A stretch of 6,485 nt of DNA from Cyclobacteriaceae bacterium (GTDB taxonomy: Bacteria; Bacteroidota; Bacteroidia; Cytophagales; Cyclobacteriaceae), in the NCBI GenBank assembly GCA_030637245.1, contig DAOVVI010000094.1, positions 1 through 6,485 of the forward strand. The letters are read 5' to 3'. Every line of letters starts with the position of its first letter. Within the stretch, counting starts at the first letter, position 1. The translations under genes and the position numbers were made by a program. The notes beneath the pieces were generated by a model. The model was not told the DNA's origin, did no database searches, and saw only the letters and a list, made by a program, of their open reading frames with translations. Of the stretch, positions 4,974-6,485 are shown in pieces.

Positions 4974-6485
4974 TTCTTTCTGAAACTGTCAAATTCTTTT
5001 ATAAAAATAAATGCTAAACCGGAATTCTGAATTTCGCCATCGAATATATCCCAGGCGTTTTCACGAAATACTTTTATGCGGTAATTTCCTGATTTTGTGA
5101 GTTGATAGCTGACCGCAAATTCCGTCATACCGGCTGTACTTTGACTTCCGGGGTTTGTATTAGTGCCTTCGAGATCGATATGGCTTTCTACCTCAGCCGA
5201 GACACGATCATTGAACAAATTTTTTGATACTTTAACATCGAGTTGCGTACGGACCTGGGCATTTCCGGAAGCATAATCATCAAAAGTATTCACGCCCATG
5301 TCAACATCAATACCCTTAATGAACTGGCCGGTCAGATTATTTAATTGTTGGGTCATGATGGCATTGACACTATTTCTTGCTGCGGTAGTCGCAAAATTGC
5401 TGCTGGAGGATCCTTCATTCACATCAGGATTCTCGGGAATAAATGTGCCTCCAACAAGAAGAGCAAACACTTGTTTATTGCGCTCGGATTCCATGCTTGG
5501 TTGATCCAGCATAATGAGTTTGGATGCGATAGTTGGATTGTCGTTTTTATACCGATCCGGCAAATCGATGCCAAATGAAATCGCAGGATAAGATATTTGA
5601 TTGTGTATTTTGAGAATCACTTCATATGGCAATCGTTGGTTGTACATTGATTTTTCATAACTGCTTATTTCATTAGATACCAAACCTACCGAGTTGGTTC
5701 TAACCTCATATCGAGCTGAAAAATTAATTTCACCATCCATCACATTTCCCGACCAGGCGATGGTGCTGCCCGGATCATATACAAACTTCTTTTTTACCAA
5801 TCCGTAAAACGACAGATCATAAAAACCTTCTTCTAACTCAATCAAACCAGTCAGATATCCTCTTTGGATGTCGTTGTACTTGTATTGCAGATTGCCATTT
5901 AATTTGAAGGAGGTGATATCTCCGGAATTGGGATCTATGTATATACTGAACTGTGCTTGAGGATCAATTTTAAGATTTACAGTGAGATCAATCCCTCTTA
6001 TCTTTGCTAATAAAGAATCTGCAATAAATTGATTTTGATCCAGAGCCAGAACGGTATCTGACCTAATTTCAAAATCAGTAAATACCACAATTCCTTCGTC
6101 GGTAATTAACTCCAGGTCTTTGCCTGGTAACACATACATTATGTCTGTGTTTTCATTGATGGTAAATCCAGAATTTACGACCAGTTTCGAAAGTTTTCCT
6201 TTGACATCAATATTCATTCCCAAATGAAGCTTCCCAATGACGGGCTTGTTTTTTTCCTCTTTACTATTGACGACCATGAAATCGGGTGAAGATATTTCAA
6301 GATCGAATTCCGGATCATTAAATTCTTCTGCATCAATATTACCCTCTATCAAGATTTGATTTTTGAGACTATCGGAGATATTGAAATTTTGAAATTCAAT
6401 CCGATTGTCCTTCAAAGATACCGACCCATTTGTAATCAATAAAGTGTTCAAAGATCCATTGGTCATTGAAAGATCACTGAAATTC
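4967..6485 (-). CDS. tamB: TamB, translocation and assembly module inner-membrane-anchored protein, C-terminal part (5' end outside window)
   Basis: The open frame runs without a stop from the right edge (first full codon 6484-6482) to TGA at 4969-4967, giving 505 residues. The ATG at 6466 is internal, because NFSDLS precedes it in the same frame. The first part is the beta-rich repetitive TamB/AsmA-like body (FDLEISSPDF, KLHLGMNIDVKGKL, VLPGKDLELITDEGIVVF). The rest is the TamB C-terminal domain (DUF490, PF04357), marked by NDNPTIASKLIMLDQPS, TTAARNSVNAIMTQQLNNLTGQ, the KVSKNLFNDRVSAEVES block, and a C-terminal strand GLAFIFIKEFDSFRKKK. Bacteroidota TamB proteins are about 1500 residues, so roughly two thirds is missing here. 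TamB spans the periplasm as a lipid-lined groove and acts with its outer-membrane partner; tamL follows directly. Nothing looks broken in the visible part. Confidence 0.95.
   Translation of the reverse strand, partial: NFSDLSMTNGSLNTLLITNGSVSLKDNRIEFQNFNISDSLKNQILIEGNIDAEEFNDPEFDLEISSPDFMVVNSKEEKNKPVIGKLHLGMNIDVKGKLSKLVVNSGFTINENTDIMYVLPGKDLELITDEGIVVFTDFEIRSDTVLALDQNQFIADSLLAKIRGIDLTVNLKIDPQAQFSIYIDPNSGDITSFKLNGNLQYKYNDIQRGYLTGLIELEEGFYDLSFYGLVKKKFVYDPGSTIAWSGNVMDGEINFSARYEVRTNSVGLVSNEISSYEKSMYNQRLPYEVILKIHNQISYPAISFGIDLPDRYKNDNPTIASKLIMLDQPSMESERNKQVFALLVGGTFIPENPDVNEGSSSSNFATTAARNSVNAIMTQQLNNLTGQFIKGIDVDMGVNTFDDYASGNAQVRTQLDVKVSKNLFNDRVSAEVESHIDLEGTNTNPGSQSTAGMTEFAVSYQLTKSGNYRIKVFRENAWDIFDGEIQNSGLAFIFIKEFDSFRKKK

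Overview
The window looks like Bacteroidota chromosome (Bacteroidetes, possibly the Cytophagales side; the order is a guess). Three things point there: the N-terminus of a SusC/RagA-type TonB-dependent transporter, a TamB gene followed by a lipoprotein-type Omp85 gene (TamL) that only this phylum and its relatives pair in this way, and AT-rich spacers without strong Shine-Dalgarno sequences. All four protein genes are on the minus strand, so transcription runs from high to low coordinates.

Layout from right to left: (1) 6485-4967, the C-terminal 505 residues of TamB, whose 5' part lies beyond the window. (2) 4973-4910, a degenerate 8-bp tandem repeat (core CATTCA) that starts on the tamB stop codon and fills most of the spacer. 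(3) 4843-2561, TamL, an outer-membrane Omp85 barrel with POTRA-like domains, a lipobox and a non-ATG start. (4) 2560-1890, a long AT-rich spacer with three copies of an ATCCC-N7-GGG dyad and a terminator-shaped hairpin facing the + strand. (5) 1889-1251, an orphan NarL/FixJ-type response regulator. (6) 1250-592, a spacer with a GC-rich, hairpin-rich island and a fourth copy of the dyad. (7) 591-1, the first 197 residues of a SusC-like transporter, which runs off the left edge.

TamB and TamL should form one operon and one envelope-spanning machine: TamB bridges the periplasm and TamL is its outer-membrane partner. The response regulator and the transporter are separate transcription units. The same inverted-repeat motif lies upstream of both, which suggests (inference only) that one regulator, perhaps this response regulator, controls both. 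No new defence or mobile system is visible. The points most worth following up are the repeated dyad, the possible small RNA on the + strand, and the repeat between tamB and tamL.
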